Shown here piece by piece: positions 43,646-53,351 of a DNA stretch of 55,926 nucleotides. The translations under genes were made by a program, and so were the position numbers. Position 1 is the first letter of the stretch. Each line of letters begins with the position of its first letter. The notes under the pieces are model-generated. The model searched no databases and had not been told where the DNA came from. It worked only from the letters and a program-made list of their open reading frames with translations. This DNA is from Candidatus [Bacteroides] periocalifornicus (GTDB lineage: Bacteria > Bacteroidota > Bacteroidia > Bacteroidales > CAJPTX01): the NCBI GenBank assembly GCA_001421095.1, contig LIIK01000013.1, positions 1-55,926 of the forward strand, written 5' to 3'.

Positions 43646-44368
43646 CTAGATTCTCCTTGGGGCTAGCAATCGCATCCGGATTACTCCCCAGAGGGCCTCG
43701 TTGAAGATACCGCCAGACATTTTAGAAGCCCCCCGCTTCCTATCGGTGAAGATAATCGGCACCTCCACCATACGGAATCCGAGTTTATAGGCAAGGTATT
43801 TCATCTCAATCTGGAAACCGTAGCCCCGCATGCGAATTGGGTAGCCAAGGAGCGTTCGCAGTACCTCTTGCCGATAGCAGACAAAACCCGCCGTTGCATC
43901 CTTTATCGGCATCCCGCTCACTATGCGTACATACTTAGAGGCCGACAGCGACATGAGGATCCGACTGAAAGGCCAGTTCACCACATTTACCCCGGTTACG
44001 TAACGGGAGCCCACCGCCACATCAGCCCCAGTTTCGCAGGCCTTCACCAATCGGGGGATATCCGCTGGATTGTGGGAGAAATCCGCATCTATCTCGCACA
44101 CATAGCTATACTCGCGTGTCATAGCCCATTGGAATCCTGCCAGGTAAGCAGTTCCCAATCCCTGTTTCCCTGGCCTCTCTAGCAGGTGTAGCCGCCCTGG
44201 GTACTGAGCCTGTAGCGCCTTCACCCTCGTTCCCGTGCCATCGGGTGAATTGTCATCCACTATAAGCACCTCCACGGGGATGGAGAGCTCCAGCACCGCA
44301 CGGATTATCGACTCTACGTTGTCAATCTCGTTGTAGGTCGGTACTATGGCCAAGGTTGCACCCATCAT
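43646..44368 (-). CDS. Polyprenol monophosphomannose synthase-type GT2 glycosyltransferase
   Basis: 240 residues, single GT-A domain with no C-terminal membrane helices. Signatures of the DPM1-like group are IVPTYNEIDNVE, VDDNSPDGTG, the DxD-type EIDADFSHNP, and GSRYVTGVNVVNWP. It would transfer a sugar from a nucleotide donor (GDP-mannose in the best-known members) to a polyprenyl phosphate at the cytoplasmic membrane face. Starts 23 nt after trmB; second Met is an alternative start. Confidence 0.92.
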   Translation of the reverse strand: MMGATLAIVPTYNEIDNVESIIRAVLELSIPVEVLIVDDNSPDGTGTRVKALQAQYPGRLHLLERPGKQGLGTAYLAGFQWAMTREYSYVCEIDADFSHNPADIPRLVKACETGADVAVGSRYVTGVNVVNWPFSRILMSLSASKYVRIVSGMPIKDATAGFVCYRQEVLRTLLGYPIRMRGYGFQIEMKYLAYKLGFRMVEVPIIFTDRKRGASKMSGGIFNEALWGVIRMRLLAPRRI

Positions 44369-44391
44369 ATTACAGTCTATTGATCATACAC

Positions 44392-45132
44392 TTACCGACC
44401 CTCTGCCGCATTTATTCCAAGCATTGCCGGGATCTCCACCGTGGGGTAGCCCGTAAAATCTACCCCTGAGAGCTTGAAGCGCACATAGCTAATCACCTTC
44501 CCCTCCGCTCTGAACATCTGCTCGTAGCGCGTTGGTATAGCCAAATCCTGACGGTTTTTAAGTAGAAAATCGATATCCGTATAGCTTTCTAAAATTTCAG
44601 CCTTCAATCCTTGCAGTACCCCAAGCGTGTAGAGGTGCAACTCACGGCTGTCTGTCTTCAGGTGAACCACGCCCTCTGGTGATAGCAGGTACTGGTATAG
44701 CCGAAGGAAGCCCGGGGAGGTAAGCCGTTTCTTCTCTCGTCGGGTCTTAAGCTGGGGATCTGGGAAGGTAATCCAGATCTCTGCAATCTCGCCACGCCCG
44801 AAAAATGAACGAATTGTCTCTATCCTGCCTCTGGCAAATGCCACATTACGAAGCCGCTGCACCTCGGCATGCTTTGCGCCGTACCAGAGCCTTGCGCCCT
44901 TAATGTCCATTCCTATGAAATTGCGAGAGGCGTATGCCTCTGCCAGCGCGCAGGTATACTCACCCTTTCCGCAGCCCAGCTCTAGCGTGATGGGGTTACC
45001 ATTGCCGAAATAGTCTGTGCCCCAATGCCCCTTTAGCCTATAGTTCCCCTGTACAACCTCTTCGAAGGGAGGCTGGTGCAAGCAGGCGAAAGTCGCATTC
45101 TCGGCGAAACGCTCCAGCTTATTCTTCCCCAT
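44392..45132 (-). CDS. trmB: tRNA (guanine-N7-)-methyltransferase
   Basis: Methylates G46 of tRNA using S-adenosylmethionine. 246 residues with SAM site LELGCGKGEYT near 51-61, GMDIKGAR, and the catalytic/tRNA-contact motif ITFPDPQLKTRREKKRLTS near 121-139, the Bacteroidota form of the FPDPWPK motif. It lies eight bases after gldH and 23 nt before the GT2 gene. Confidence 0.95.
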   Translation of the reverse strand: MGKNKLERFAENATFACLHQPPFEEVVQGNYRLKGHWGTDYFGNGNPITLELGCGKGEYTCALAEAYASRNFIGMDIKGARLWYGAKHAEVQRLRNVAFARGRIETIRSFFGRGEIAEIWITFPDPQLKTRREKKRLTSPGFLRLYQYLLSPEGVVHLKTDSRELHLYTLGVLQGLKAEILESYTDIDFLLKNRQDLAIPTRYEQMFRAEGKVISYVRFKLSGVDFTGYPTVEIPAMLGINAAEGR

Positions 45133-45140
45133 ACAGCGCG

Positions 45141-45641
45141 CTACTTATCGGGTAGTTCACTCTGCCCCACCTCCATTCCCACGGTTCGGATGCCTAGAAG
45201 CGGATCGTGTCGCATTCCCTGCACCAGCCTGAAAGCGTACACGCCTTCCTGCGCAAAACGCATCTTGAGACGGTAGGGCATCCGCACCTCCCAAATCCCG
45301 GCGAATCCCCGTCCATACCATTCACCCTGCGGGGTGGCGAGCTGGTAGTTTAGGGTATCGCGCAGATTGCTCCCACCTGGAGTAGTAACCTCTATGAACA
45401 GGTAAAGGTTCGCATTCGGGTAGCTATCATCGTGCCGAAGATTGAAATGGATGTCGTACTCTGTCAGCGTATCAGGTGCTGGCACTGAGAATAGAATCGC
45501 AGAATCTGCATACCATTTCCCTTCCGCAATATCGTACGTTGCGTAGTAGGTTGGCTTTCGGTGGCACCCCTCCAGCAGCACAGCAGACATGGCGAGCAAG
45601 AGGAACACCGCCAGTACATTTCTACTGCTCTTTAGCACCAT
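45141..45641 (-). CDS. gldH: Gliding motility lipoprotein GldH
   Basis: 166 residues with a lipoprotein signal (lipobox LLEGC near 26) and the GldH family body (YYATYDIAEGKWYADS near the mature N-terminus, then beta-rich ligand-like strands). GldH is associated with gliding and T9SS in Bacteroidota. It is also conserved in non-gliding members. The start at 45641 gives a proper signal peptide and overlaps the ricT end by 20 nt. Supports the T9SS cargo genes found elsewhere in the window. Confidence 0.9.
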   Translation of the reverse strand: MVLKSSRNVLAVFLLLAMSAVLLEGCHRKPTYYATYDIAEGKWYADSAILFSVPAPDTLTEYDIHFNLRHDDSYPNANLYLFIEVTTPGGSNLRDTLNYQLATPQGEWYGRGFAGIWEVRMPYRLKMRFAQEGVYAFRLVQGMRHDPLLGIRTVGMEVGQSELPDK

Positions 45642-47025
45642 GCTGCCCTCCCGTTGATGATTCGCGCCCCCTGTCTCCTTGCCGGTTATGCGTTTGCTGG
45701 CCATTGGCTCTAGCCGCTAGACGATTGCCGTTGGCGAGATTCCCTCTCCGTTGCGAGTTGCCACCAGCTCCAGCAGCACGCTTACCCGCCTCTCCCTGCC
45801 GGGCTTGCTGCTGATTGGGCGATTTATTTGCCTGGGGTTGGGAAGGACGCCCCTGTCCATTCTGTGCACGTGAGCCTTCTTGACGACCGTTTGTCGCCCC
45901 ACGGTTGGGTCGCTTACGATTTCGGTTCGCATTTTTGGGCTTATCGAACCTGGTAATGCTCTCCTCCTCTATCACGTGGTCATAATCCAGGGCAACCACC
46001 CTCTCTTCCCGCTTGGGCTTGATGAACATGGTGAGTGCTGCACCCTCCTTACCCTCTGCATTCAGCGCAAGCACATCATGCACCTGCTTGAGTGTGAGCA
46101 TCACCATTTGGCCAGCCCCCCGAGGCTCGGTAGAGAACCACATGTAGTCGCGAAACAGATCGTTCTTCACATGGTAGAGGTCCTGCCCCTCTAGGCGTAG
46201 CGGCCCTTTGAGCTTAGGGAGCTTTTGCTTGGCATCGGCGTACACATCCACCTCAAAGTTTAAGCAACACTTCAGCTTACCGCACTGGCCGGCCTGTTTT
46301 AGGGGATTGGGGGTGAGGTCCTGCATCTTCACCGTGCTGGTGGTTACAGGGGCAAACTGGTGCATCCAGCTCGCGCAGCACAGCGTCTGCCCGCATGTGC
46401 CCAATCCGCCCAGCCGCCCAGCCTCCTGCCGTGGGCCTATCTGCCGCATCTCTACCCGAATATGGAATTCCGTGGCGAGCATACGCACCAGTTCCCGAAA
46501 GTCTACCCGCTTCTCGGCGCTGTAGAAGAATGAGGCTTTAGCCCCATCGGCCTGGAACTCCACATCTGCAATCTTCATTCCCAATCCGAGTTCTAGCGCC
46601 ACCTCGCGCGCCCGCACCATCGATGGGAACTCGCGGGCTATATTGCTCAACCAACGCTCCACATCCCCCTGCGTCGCCTTCCGGTAGATTTCTGCCAAAA
46701 CCCCCAGCTCTCCTTCTGCTGAGCGCCGCCAGTTGCGCTGCGCCAGCCACCCTGTTAGTGCCACTGCGCCTACATCGTGCCCTGGACTCGACGACACCGC
46801 CACCAAATCGCCCCTTCGCAGTTCCAGCATGTTGGAATTGAGGTAGTAAGCATTGCGACCGTTTTTGAACTGCACCATCACAATGCTCTCATCCACTATA
46901 CGCTGCGTAAAATCCTTACCCCAATCGTACTGGGTATTCGCCTCGCAGCCGTCTTGCTCCATCCGATACCCGCCAGATTCCTCTGCACGCACTATTCTCC
47001 CCCTCGTGCTCTCGTATACCTCCAT
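45622..47025 (-). CDS. ricT: RicT/PSP1 domain protein with basic low-complexity tail
   Basis: 467 residues. The PSP1 C-terminal domain spans about 45-300 and carries conserved Cys residues (LGTCGQTLCCASW, GQCGKLKCCLNFE) that bind an iron-sulfur cluster in the RicT/YaaT family. In Bacillus, RicT acts with RicA and RicF on RNase Y and in phosphorelays; the role in Bacteroidota is not defined. Residues about 380-467 are rich in Asn, Arg, Gln and Gly, suggesting RNA binding. First gene of a minus-strand run with a promoter 263 nt upstream. Confidence 0.9.
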   Translation of the reverse strand: MEVYESTRGRIVRAEESGGYRMEQDGCEANTQYDWGKDFTQRIVDESIVMVQFKNGRNAYYLNSNMLELRRGDLVAVSSSPGHDVGAVALTGWLAQRNWRRSAEGELGVLAEIYRKATQGDVERWLSNIAREFPSMVRAREVALELGLGMKIADVEFQADGAKASFFYSAEKRVDFRELVRMLATEFHIRVEMRQIGPRQEAGRLGGLGTCGQTLCCASWMHQFAPVTTSTVKMQDLTPNPLKQAGQCGKLKCCLNFEVDVYADAKQKLPKLKGPLRLEGQDLYHVKNDLFRDYMWFSTEPRGAGQMVMLTLKQVHDVLALNAEGKEGAALTMFIKPKREERVVALDYDHVIEEESITRFDKPKNANRNRKRPNRGATNGRQEGSRAQNGQGRPSQPQANKSPNQQQARQGEAGKRAAGAGGNSQRRGNLANGNRLAARANGQQTHNRQGDRGRESSTGGQHGAKEQ

Positions 47026-47337
47026 GGCTAATGACCATACGCTATTTTGAGTACCTGCCTGCCACTACTCCATTACCCGGTTGCCACTCCCAGTATCGCC
47101 CCCGCTGCATCTAGATGTAGGAGCTTGTTAAAGAAAATTTTACAACATTCTCCGAATTACCAAGAGGGGCAACTATACCCACCCTGCCCGTAGCCAGGAG
47201 GATTGCAGCCTTGCCTGCCATTCTTGGATGTTGGAAGGCCTTCAGATACCGAATTTCACCTTAAAATCCCGATTCTTACCTAGCCCACAAAGGTAGCAAT
47301 TATTATTGATTTCTCAATACTCCCGTTGAACACTCGC
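47026..47337 (-). promoter_or_regulatory. Long leader and promoter of the ricT run
   Basis: The promoter is at 47288-47317 on the minus strand: TTG, 19 nt, TACCTTTG. The predicted leader is about 255 nt, unusually long for this window. It contains one small open frame (47221 to 47111, 36 codons plus stop, beginning MAGKAAILLATG). I saw no known riboswitch. Confidence 0.5.
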
Positions 47338-49191
47338 CTACAGTGCCCAGAAATGGCGGTGCTGCCCTACGAAAAAGGCCTTCCCCTGCCGTACCACAGA
47401 ATCGGGCAATTCACCCTCAGATTTCCTGATGATGCGCGCAAAATCATTATCCCACGCAAACCAACCCTCGGGCACTATCCACAGGAAACCATCGTTGTAC
47501 ACAGGCATTGCCCACTGGTGGGGCGTCGTAAACACATCGCGCGAGAAGGGGAACTGTTCGTAGCTCAGTCCCAGCTGCGCAAGTAGCGTTGCCGGCAGGT
47601 CGTATTGATTCCCTATCCGTTCCACCACCCTAGCCGCCGAGTCCGCCAACGCTCCCCCAAGCCAAAGCATCGGGATATGGTAGCGCTCAGGGTTATCCGT
47701 ATCGGTGCCATTGGGGTAGTAGTGCCCGTGGTCAGCCAGAACCACCAGCAGGGTATTTTGCCACCAGGGCTGCCGCTTAGCCTTGCGGACGAAATTGCCC
47801 AGGCAGCTATCGGCATAGCGAGCCGTTCGCACCATACGCTCGCTTTCGCTACCATACGCATTATCCCTATTCGGCAGATCGTAGGGCTCATGATTGCTCA
47901 GGGTGAAATAGAGCCAAAAGAACGGATGCCGCATCGTATCGGCATCTTGGGCAACCCGTGCGAAGAGATATTCATCGGGTATTCCCCACTTGCTGTGCGC
48001 ATGCGCTATTCCTAGGTTACTCTCATCATAAATCTGCTGCATCCCCCCGGCCAGCAGGCATGATCTGAAGTTGGCAAAGTCCGCATTGCCCCCGTAGTAG
48101 AATGCGGTGCTGTAGCCCAACGAATCGAAAATCCTCGGGAGAAAGGCCAGCTTCTCCAGCTTAGCCGGGTAGTGGATTATCGACTTTTTCCCCTGGCCCG
48201 GGTAACCGGCCATAACCGCCACAATACCCCGCTCGCTACGGGTGCTGGCTGCGTAGATCCTGCTGAAAAGCACGCCCTCCTGAACCAACGAATCAAAACG
48301 CGGCATTGCATCTATACCGCCTAGCCGCTTGGAGAACTGCGCGCTCTGGCTCTCCATAAGCACCACCAGCACATTGGGACGCTCGGTTCGTAGGAGCGCG
48401 GGGGGAAGCCCATCGCCTCGCTCCATTAGCGTGGTTAGCGCCTCCTGTTCCTCCGCTGAGGTGGAGAGCGAGGCATACTGCAGGGCGGCGCCATTACGAG
48501 TGGCCACGCTACGGATTAACGTCCATACTGGGTTGAGCGCAGCGTGATTGGCAAGGTTGTTATTGCAGAAGTAGACGCTGCCAGCATTCATGGTGGCCAC
48601 TGACAGCCCGCCGCGAATGGGGAGCACCATGGCCCAAGCTGCATTGAGGAAGAATACTGGTTGCCACCATCTCAATCTACTATACGCCAAAGTTTTAGGC
48701 CACACCCAGCGAATTATTAACCTCCAGTAGAGCATTGAGACCGCAACTATGGCCAGCAGCCCCACCACCAGCACGCCTATAGGCACAGATGCCAGCGCCT
48801 CCTTGGGATGGTCGAGGTAGCGGAATGCCGAGAGATCGAGCCGAAACTGCCAATGGCGGTACAGCTCTGCATCTATACACACTATCGCAATGGTTATGAT
48901 ACCCACCAGCCCGAGATACCATACCAGAATACGCCTCACTGCCAGCTGGATTCGCACAGAACTCATAGCCATCAGCAGGCACACGGGAATAGCCACATAC
49001 CCGAGTACTGACAGATCCATAGCCACCCCATGCCGCATAGCTCCCCAGAATTCTGCCCAGCTAATCCAATGCCCACCGAGCCCCTGGAATACTATGAACG
49101 CCACCCGAGCCGCCGTTAGCAGCACGGCCCATACCGCTAGCGCCCGGATCACTATACCCAATCGCACCTCCAGCCTGTATCGCCTAGCCAT
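47338..49191 (-). CDS. LTA synthase family sulfatase-fold membrane protein
   Basis: 617 residues. About five membrane helices occupy residues 1-200, then a sulfatase-type extracytoplasmic domain from about 270 (NVLVVLMESQSA). The likely nucleophile region is ASTRSERGIVA, and metal ligands appear in VLADHGHYYPNG. The family includes lipoteichoic acid synthases and phosphoglycerol or phosphoethanolamine transferases. In a Gram-negative Bacteroidales cell an envelope phosphoglycerol or phosphoethanolamine transferase is more likely than LTA synthesis; that is inference. Not obviously in an operon. Confidence 0.9.
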   Translation of the reverse strand: MARRYRLEVRLGIVIRALAVWAVLLTAARVAFIVFQGLGGHWISWAEFWGAMRHGVAMDLSVLGYVAIPVCLLMAMSSVRIQLAVRRILVWYLGLVGIITIAIVCIDAELYRHWQFRLDLSAFRYLDHPKEALASVPIGVLVVGLLAIVAVSMLYWRLIIRWVWPKTLAYSRLRWWQPVFFLNAAWAMVLPIRGGLSVATMNAGSVYFCNNNLANHAALNPVWTLIRSVATRNGAALQYASLSTSAEEQEALTTLMERGDGLPPALLRTERPNVLVVLMESQSAQFSKRLGGIDAMPRFDSLVQEGVLFSRIYAASTRSERGIVAVMAGYPGQGKKSIIHYPAKLEKLAFLPRIFDSLGYSTAFYYGGNADFANFRSCLLAGGMQQIYDESNLGIAHAHSKWGIPDEYLFARVAQDADTMRHPFFWLYFTLSNHEPYDLPNRDNAYGSESERMVRTARYADSCLGNFVRKAKRQPWWQNTLLVVLADHGHYYPNGTDTDNPERYHIPMLWLGGALADSAARVVERIGNQYDLPATLLAQLGLSYEQFPFSRDVFTTPHQWAMPVYNDGFLWIVPEGWFAWDNDFARIIRKSEGELPDSVVRQGKAFFVGQHRHFWAL

Positions 49192-49295
49192 TCGGAATCT
49201 TTTTAACTAACGAAAATCCTCCACCCGTTTCTCCACCTACAGCCCCATCCTACGTACTTAGGCAGAAATCGCAACAATTTCCCTGTGCCACAGGG

Positions 49296-50390
49296 CTACA
49301 CCTCCCCCTGCGTATCGTCACCGCGCATATTGCCCTGCACCCGCAGCGCCTCGGTATGTACCAGGTGACAGAGGTTGCGCACGAAACCCCGATCAAGCCC
49401 CACCATCTCGCCATAGCGGAGGTGGTGTGTGAGCAGCTGTCTCCAGCGCCCGGGATGGTAGGGTTGTACCCCGTGCTCCATTTTCCATGCGCCTATCCGC
49501 TGCACAATACGCATTCGGGCACCGAGCAGCTCGAGTATTTGGCTATCCAACCTATCGATCTCACCTCGCAGATGGGCTAAATCGGGTTCAAGATCCCGTT
49601 CACCCGCCCGTACCGAATAGCGAAACCGGCGCATCATAGCCCCGAATGTCGCTGGGGTTAGCTGCTGTGCCGCATCGCTCAGCGCATGCTGTGGTGATGG
49701 GTGTACCTCTACGAATAGCCCATCGAAGGAATAGTCTAACGCCTGCTGCGCAATACCCGGCACAAGCTCGGCCCGCCCGGCTATATGGCTTGGGTCGCAC
49801 ACTATCTGCAGATCGCCAAGGCGGGAGCGTAGCGCCAGCGGCACCTCCCAACGGGGACTGTTCCGCAATGGCGCAGCATCTGCAGCGTAAAACCCCCTAT
49901 GCACCGCCACCACCCGTGCATGCCCAGCACGGCGAAATCGCTCTATAGCCCCTATCCAGAGTTCCAGATCGGGCGAAATGGGATTCTTCACAAAAATGAC
50001 TCCATCGCCCGGAGGAATGGCATGGCTCAACTCCTCCACGGCAAAAGGGTCAGTGGCCGTCCGCGCCCCAATCCAATACGAAGCTATACCATGATCCCGA
50101 GCCGCCCTTACATGCGTTGTCGTAGCCACCTCCACGCACACAGGAAGCCCCGTCTCCTGCTGAGCCTGAGCCAGCCAGGGCAACGCCTGCGCTCCCCTAC
50201 CCTCAAACCCTCCTGGCCTAGTGCGAGGCTTCCACACCCCAGCCCGGTAGAAATCTACACACCCCAGCTGGGCCAGCTCGTGCGCACAGGTCAGCACCTG
50301 CTCGGGGTTCTCTGCCGAGCAGGGGCCTGCCACCACCAGCGGAATGCGGTAGGTATCAATTGCTCCACCTGCCTTTACCTCTTCAGCCAT
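49296..50390 (-). CDS. Bifunctional DAHP synthase/chorismate mutase
   Basis: 364 residues. The N-terminal domain (about 15-260) is a DAHP synthase of the type I-beta, KDO8P-synthase-like group: VAGPCSAENPEQ, KPRTRPGGFEGRG, CDPSHIAGR. The C-terminal domain (about 270-355) is an AroQ chorismate mutase: LRGEIDRLDSQILELLGARM. The fusion links the first step of the shikimate pathway to the branch toward phenylalanine and tyrosine, and the mutase domain commonly serves in feedback control. Promoter -7 box 17 nt upstream. Confidence 0.95.
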   Translation of the reverse strand: MAEEVKAGGAIDTYRIPLVVAGPCSAENPEQVLTCAHELAQLGCVDFYRAGVWKPRTRPGGFEGRGAQALPWLAQAQQETGLPVCVEVATTTHVRAARDHGIASYWIGARTATDPFAVEELSHAIPPGDGVIFVKNPISPDLELWIGAIERFRRAGHARVVAVHRGFYAADAAPLRNSPRWEVPLALRSRLGDLQIVCDPSHIAGRAELVPGIAQQALDYSFDGLFVEVHPSPQHALSDAAQQLTPATFGAMMRRFRYSVRAGERDLEPDLAHLRGEIDRLDSQILELLGARMRIVQRIGAWKMEHGVQPYHPGRWRQLLTHHLRYGEMVGLDRGFVRNLCHLVHTEALRVQGNMRGDDTQGEV

Positions 50391-50406
50391 GCCCTACGCT
50401 TTGCCG

Positions 50407-50414
50407 CAAAGGTA
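50407..50414 (-). promoter_or_regulatory. -7 box for the DAHP synthase/chorismate mutase gene
   Basis: Minus-strand TACCTTTG ending 17 nt before the start, giving an almost leaderless transcript. Confidence 0.7.
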
Positions 50415-50529
50415 GGGGTTTTCTGCTGTTAAACCACTCCACCTATGGAGAAAATTTCCCTGTCGCGCTAGTTTAGACGATTTGGGCAGAGAACGCAGAA
50501 AAAGGGAAAGTATCAGATGATCGCCGCTT

Positions 50530-50780
50530 GTAGCGACGTGGCGTGCCGCGTCGTGATTAAAGGCCGCGTCGTGATTGGAGGGCATACGGCGATTAGCCGC
50601 CGCTTGTCGCGACGTGGCGTGCCGCGTCGCGATTAAAGGCCGCGTCGCAATTAGAGGGTGCCCCGCGATTAACCGCATTTGTAGCTACGTGGCGTGCCGC
50701 GTCGCGATTAAAGACCGCATCGCTACTAGAGGCCGCTCCGCGAATAACCGCATTTGTAGCGCTGCACCGCGATAAATAGC
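50530..50780 (+). repeat. Tandem array of about 76-bp units of the GTAGCGACG repeat
   Basis: Three full units begin at 50530, 50606 and 50681 (76, 75 and 76 nt) and a truncated fourth at 50757. Each unit has the core GT(A/C)GC(G/T)ACGTGGCGTGCC plus GCGTCG, then about three subunits of roughly 18-20 nt of the type CCGCGTCGCGATTAAAGG. Located between the hppA terminator and the DAHP synthase/chorismate mutase promoter. Not a CRISPR: no unique spacers. Confidence 0.85.
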
Positions 50781-50812
50781 AAGGCCCCGACCTTTTCAGG
50801 TCGGGGGCCTTG
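50780..50812 (-). terminator. hppA terminator
   Basis: CAAGGCCCCGACCT pairs with AGGTCGGGGGCCTTG (one bulged G) around TTTC. Confidence 0.88.
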
Positions 50813-50833
50813 TATTTACCCACTAAGCCTCAC

Positions 50834-53065
50834 CTACAGCAGGCTGAACGAGACCGTGAGGCCTGCCATCACTATCGACACCATGCTCATGAGCTTAATG
50901 AGGATATTGAGGCTCGGGCCCGAGGTGTCCTTGAAGGGGTCGCCCACCGTATCGCCCGTTACCGCAGCCTTGTGGGCATCGCTACCCTTTCCGCCAAAGT
51001 TCCCCTCCTCTATGTACTTCTTGGCATTGTCCCAGGCACCACCAGCATTGGCCATGAACACCGCCAGCACAAAGCCCGTGCCTAGGCCACCCACCAGCAG
51101 CCCCATTACGCCTGCCACTCCGAATATGATACCCGTGATGATGGGGATCAGGATGGCCAACGTGGCCGGGAGTATCATCTCCACCTGCGCACCCTTAGTG
51201 GATATGGCCACGCAGCGGGCATAGTCTGGCGTTCCTGTGCCTTCCAGTATCCCTTTGATCATGCGGAACTGGCGGCGCACCTCTTCCACCATTCGTTGGG
51301 CTGCGCGTCCCACCGCATTCATGGTGAGACCCGAGAAGAGGAAGGCCAGCATACTGCCGATGAATACCCCCACCAGCACCTTGTAGTTCATCAGGTTCAC
51401 GCTGAACCAGTCCATGAAATCGGCTATCGTGGCATCATGTATACTCTGGGTGCCAGACACTATGCCGTCTGATACATCCTTCGGCAGCGTGGCTATCACC
51501 TCAGCCCCATTGGCCACCAAGCGCTCTATCCCGATCTTAATCTCCTCTATATAGGAGGCCAGCAGGGCGAGCGCCGTAAGGGCAGCCGAGCCTATGGCGA
51601 AGCCCTTCCCTGTGGCTGCCGTTGTATTCCCTAGGGCATCTAGGGCATCGGTACGGCGACGCACCTCGGGGTCAAGGCCGCTCATCTCAGCATTCCCCCC
51701 GGCATTGTCAGCTATCGGCCCGTAGGCATCGGTAGCCAACGTGATCCCGAGCGTAGAGAGCATCCCCACAGCGGCTATGCCTATACCGTAGAGCCCCATG
51801 CTGAAGTTGGAAAAATCAAAATTCGAGGCGAAGAGGTACGAGAAGGTGATGCCCAATACCACCGCAATCACAGGGATCGCCGTGGATATCATCCCCATGC
51901 CTAGACCGGAGATGATTACGGTGGCATGGCCCATTTTAGCCGCCTCGCTCACCCGTCGGGTTGGCTTGCTAGCGTGCGAGGTATAGTATTCGGTCGACTT
52001 CCCAATGATGATGCCAACCACAAGCCCCACGATTACCGAACACGATATAAGCGCCCAATTATCCAGATTCAGCAGCCAGAGAATGAGGAAGGTGGCTGCC
52101 GCTATCAGCACGGCGCTCACATTGATACCCAGATTCAGCGACCCCAGCAGCTGCTTCATGCTAGCCCCCTCCTTGGTGCGCACCAGGAAGATGCCGATGA
52201 TAGAGAGCAGTATCCCCACCGCCGCAATGATCATCGGGGCTATTACCGCCCTGAATTGCATAGCACCACTGCCCATGAACGCCGAGGCCCCCAGGGCTGC
52301 CGTAGCCAGTATAGAACCGCAATAGCTCTCGTAGAGGTCAGCCCCCATACCGGCCACATCGCCCACATTATCGCCCACATTATCGGCAATGGTGGCAGGG
52401 TTGCGCGGGTCATCCTCTGGGATACCGGCCTCCACCTTACCTACGAGGTCAGCCCCCACATCGGCAGCCTTAGTGTAGATACCCCCGCCCACACGGGCAA
52501 AAAGCGCCTGCGTAGAGGCCCCCATCCCGAAGGTCAACATGGTGGTGGTTATCATCACCATCTTCTGCTCTGGAGAGGGTGCTTCCATAAGGCCATTCAA
52601 CACCAAGTACCAGATCGATATATCGAGCAGCCCCAACCCCACCACCACAAGCCCCATGACGGCCCCCGAACGAAAAGCCACCTTAAGCCCCGCATTCAGG
52701 GAGTGCTGCGCAGCATTGGCAGTGCGCGCCGAGGCGAACGTGGCGGTGCGCATGCCTATGAAGCCCGCCAGTGCCGAGAAGAAGCCCCCCGTAAGGAAGG
52801 CGAACGGCACCCAGCCATTCTGCACGCCCAGCCCGTAGGCCAGGACCGAGAAAAAGGCCGCGAGCACTATGAATGCTATCAGCACCACCTTGTACTGCTG
52901 CCGCAGGTACGACATGGCCCCCCTGCGCACATACAGCGCAATCTCACGCATTCGCGGCGTGCCCTCATCGGCCCGCATCATGCTCCGGAAGAAGTACCAG
53001 GCAAACAGGAGCGCCAGCACTGCTGCCGCAGGCACCAACCAGAAAATCGGCTCTATCTGTCCCAT
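50834..53065 (-). CDS. hppA: Membrane-bound K+-dependent ion-translocating pyrophosphatase
   Basis: 743 residues, about 15-16 membrane helices. Hydrolyses pyrophosphate and pumps Na+ or H+ out of the cytoplasm. Substrate motif DVGADLVGKVE with the downstream DNVGDNVGDVAG pair, and the conserved C-terminal GGAWDNAKKYIEEG. In GNTTAATGKG the Ala and Gly positions are those of K+-dependent enzymes (Lys/Thr in the K+-independent class); K+-dependent members are mostly Na+ pumps. Monocistronic, with a promoter at 53144-53172. Confidence 0.95.
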   Translation of the reverse strand: MGQIEPIFWLVPAAAVLALLFAWYFFRSMMRADEGTPRMREIALYVRRGAMSYLRQQYKVVLIAFIVLAAFFSVLAYGLGVQNGWVPFAFLTGGFFSALAGFIGMRTATFASARTANAAQHSLNAGLKVAFRSGAVMGLVVVGLGLLDISIWYLVLNGLMEAPSPEQKMVMITTTMLTFGMGASTQALFARVGGGIYTKAADVGADLVGKVEAGIPEDDPRNPATIADNVGDNVGDVAGMGADLYESYCGSILATAALGASAFMGSGAMQFRAVIAPMIIAAVGILLSIIGIFLVRTKEGASMKQLLGSLNLGINVSAVLIAAATFLILWLLNLDNWALISCSVIVGLVVGIIIGKSTEYYTSHASKPTRRVSEAAKMGHATVIISGLGMGMISTAIPVIAVVLGITFSYLFASNFDFSNFSMGLYGIGIAAVGMLSTLGITLATDAYGPIADNAGGNAEMSGLDPEVRRRTDALDALGNTTAATGKGFAIGSAALTALALLASYIEEIKIGIERLVANGAEVIATLPKDVSDGIVSGTQSIHDATIADFMDWFSVNLMNYKVLVGVFIGSMLAFLFSGLTMNAVGRAAQRMVEEVRRQFRMIKGILEGTGTPDYARCVAISTKGAQVEMILPATLAILIPIITGIIFGVAGVMGLLVGGLGTGFVLAVFMANAGGAWDNAKKYIEEGNFGGKGSDAHKAAVTGDTVGDPFKDTSGPSLNILIKLMSMVSIVMAGLTVSFSLL

Positions 53066-53143
53066 AGCTCTGTTTAGTTAGACCGTACTGTACCCGCTGC
53101 GCCAGTTGGCCCATAGGGCTACCCAACGCAGCATTACCAACGG

Positions 53144-53172
53144 CAAAGATACCAATTTTAGATTAAATCCAA
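53144..53172 (-). promoter_or_regulatory. hppA promoter
   Basis: Minus-strand TTG, 18 nt, TATCTTTG; about 78 nt before the start codon. Confidence 0.7.
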
Positions 53173-53351
53173 CACTATGAAACCGTTTTTTCCGCCCGCG
53201 CCCCAGAGAATCCAGCTCCTAAGACCTCTGCAAAGCCAGCTCAAACTTACGTGGCACAGCGCATGGCTGCAAGCCTCCCTTTTTGCCGCATTACCATAAT
53301 AACCTCCATCCCGATTCGTTGTCTTTCCGAATCCTAACAACTGTACCAGCC

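Noticed and set aside
50530..50780. CRISPR-like periodic array
   Set aside because: There are no unique spacers of constant length: the whole unit repeats, and no cas genes are present.
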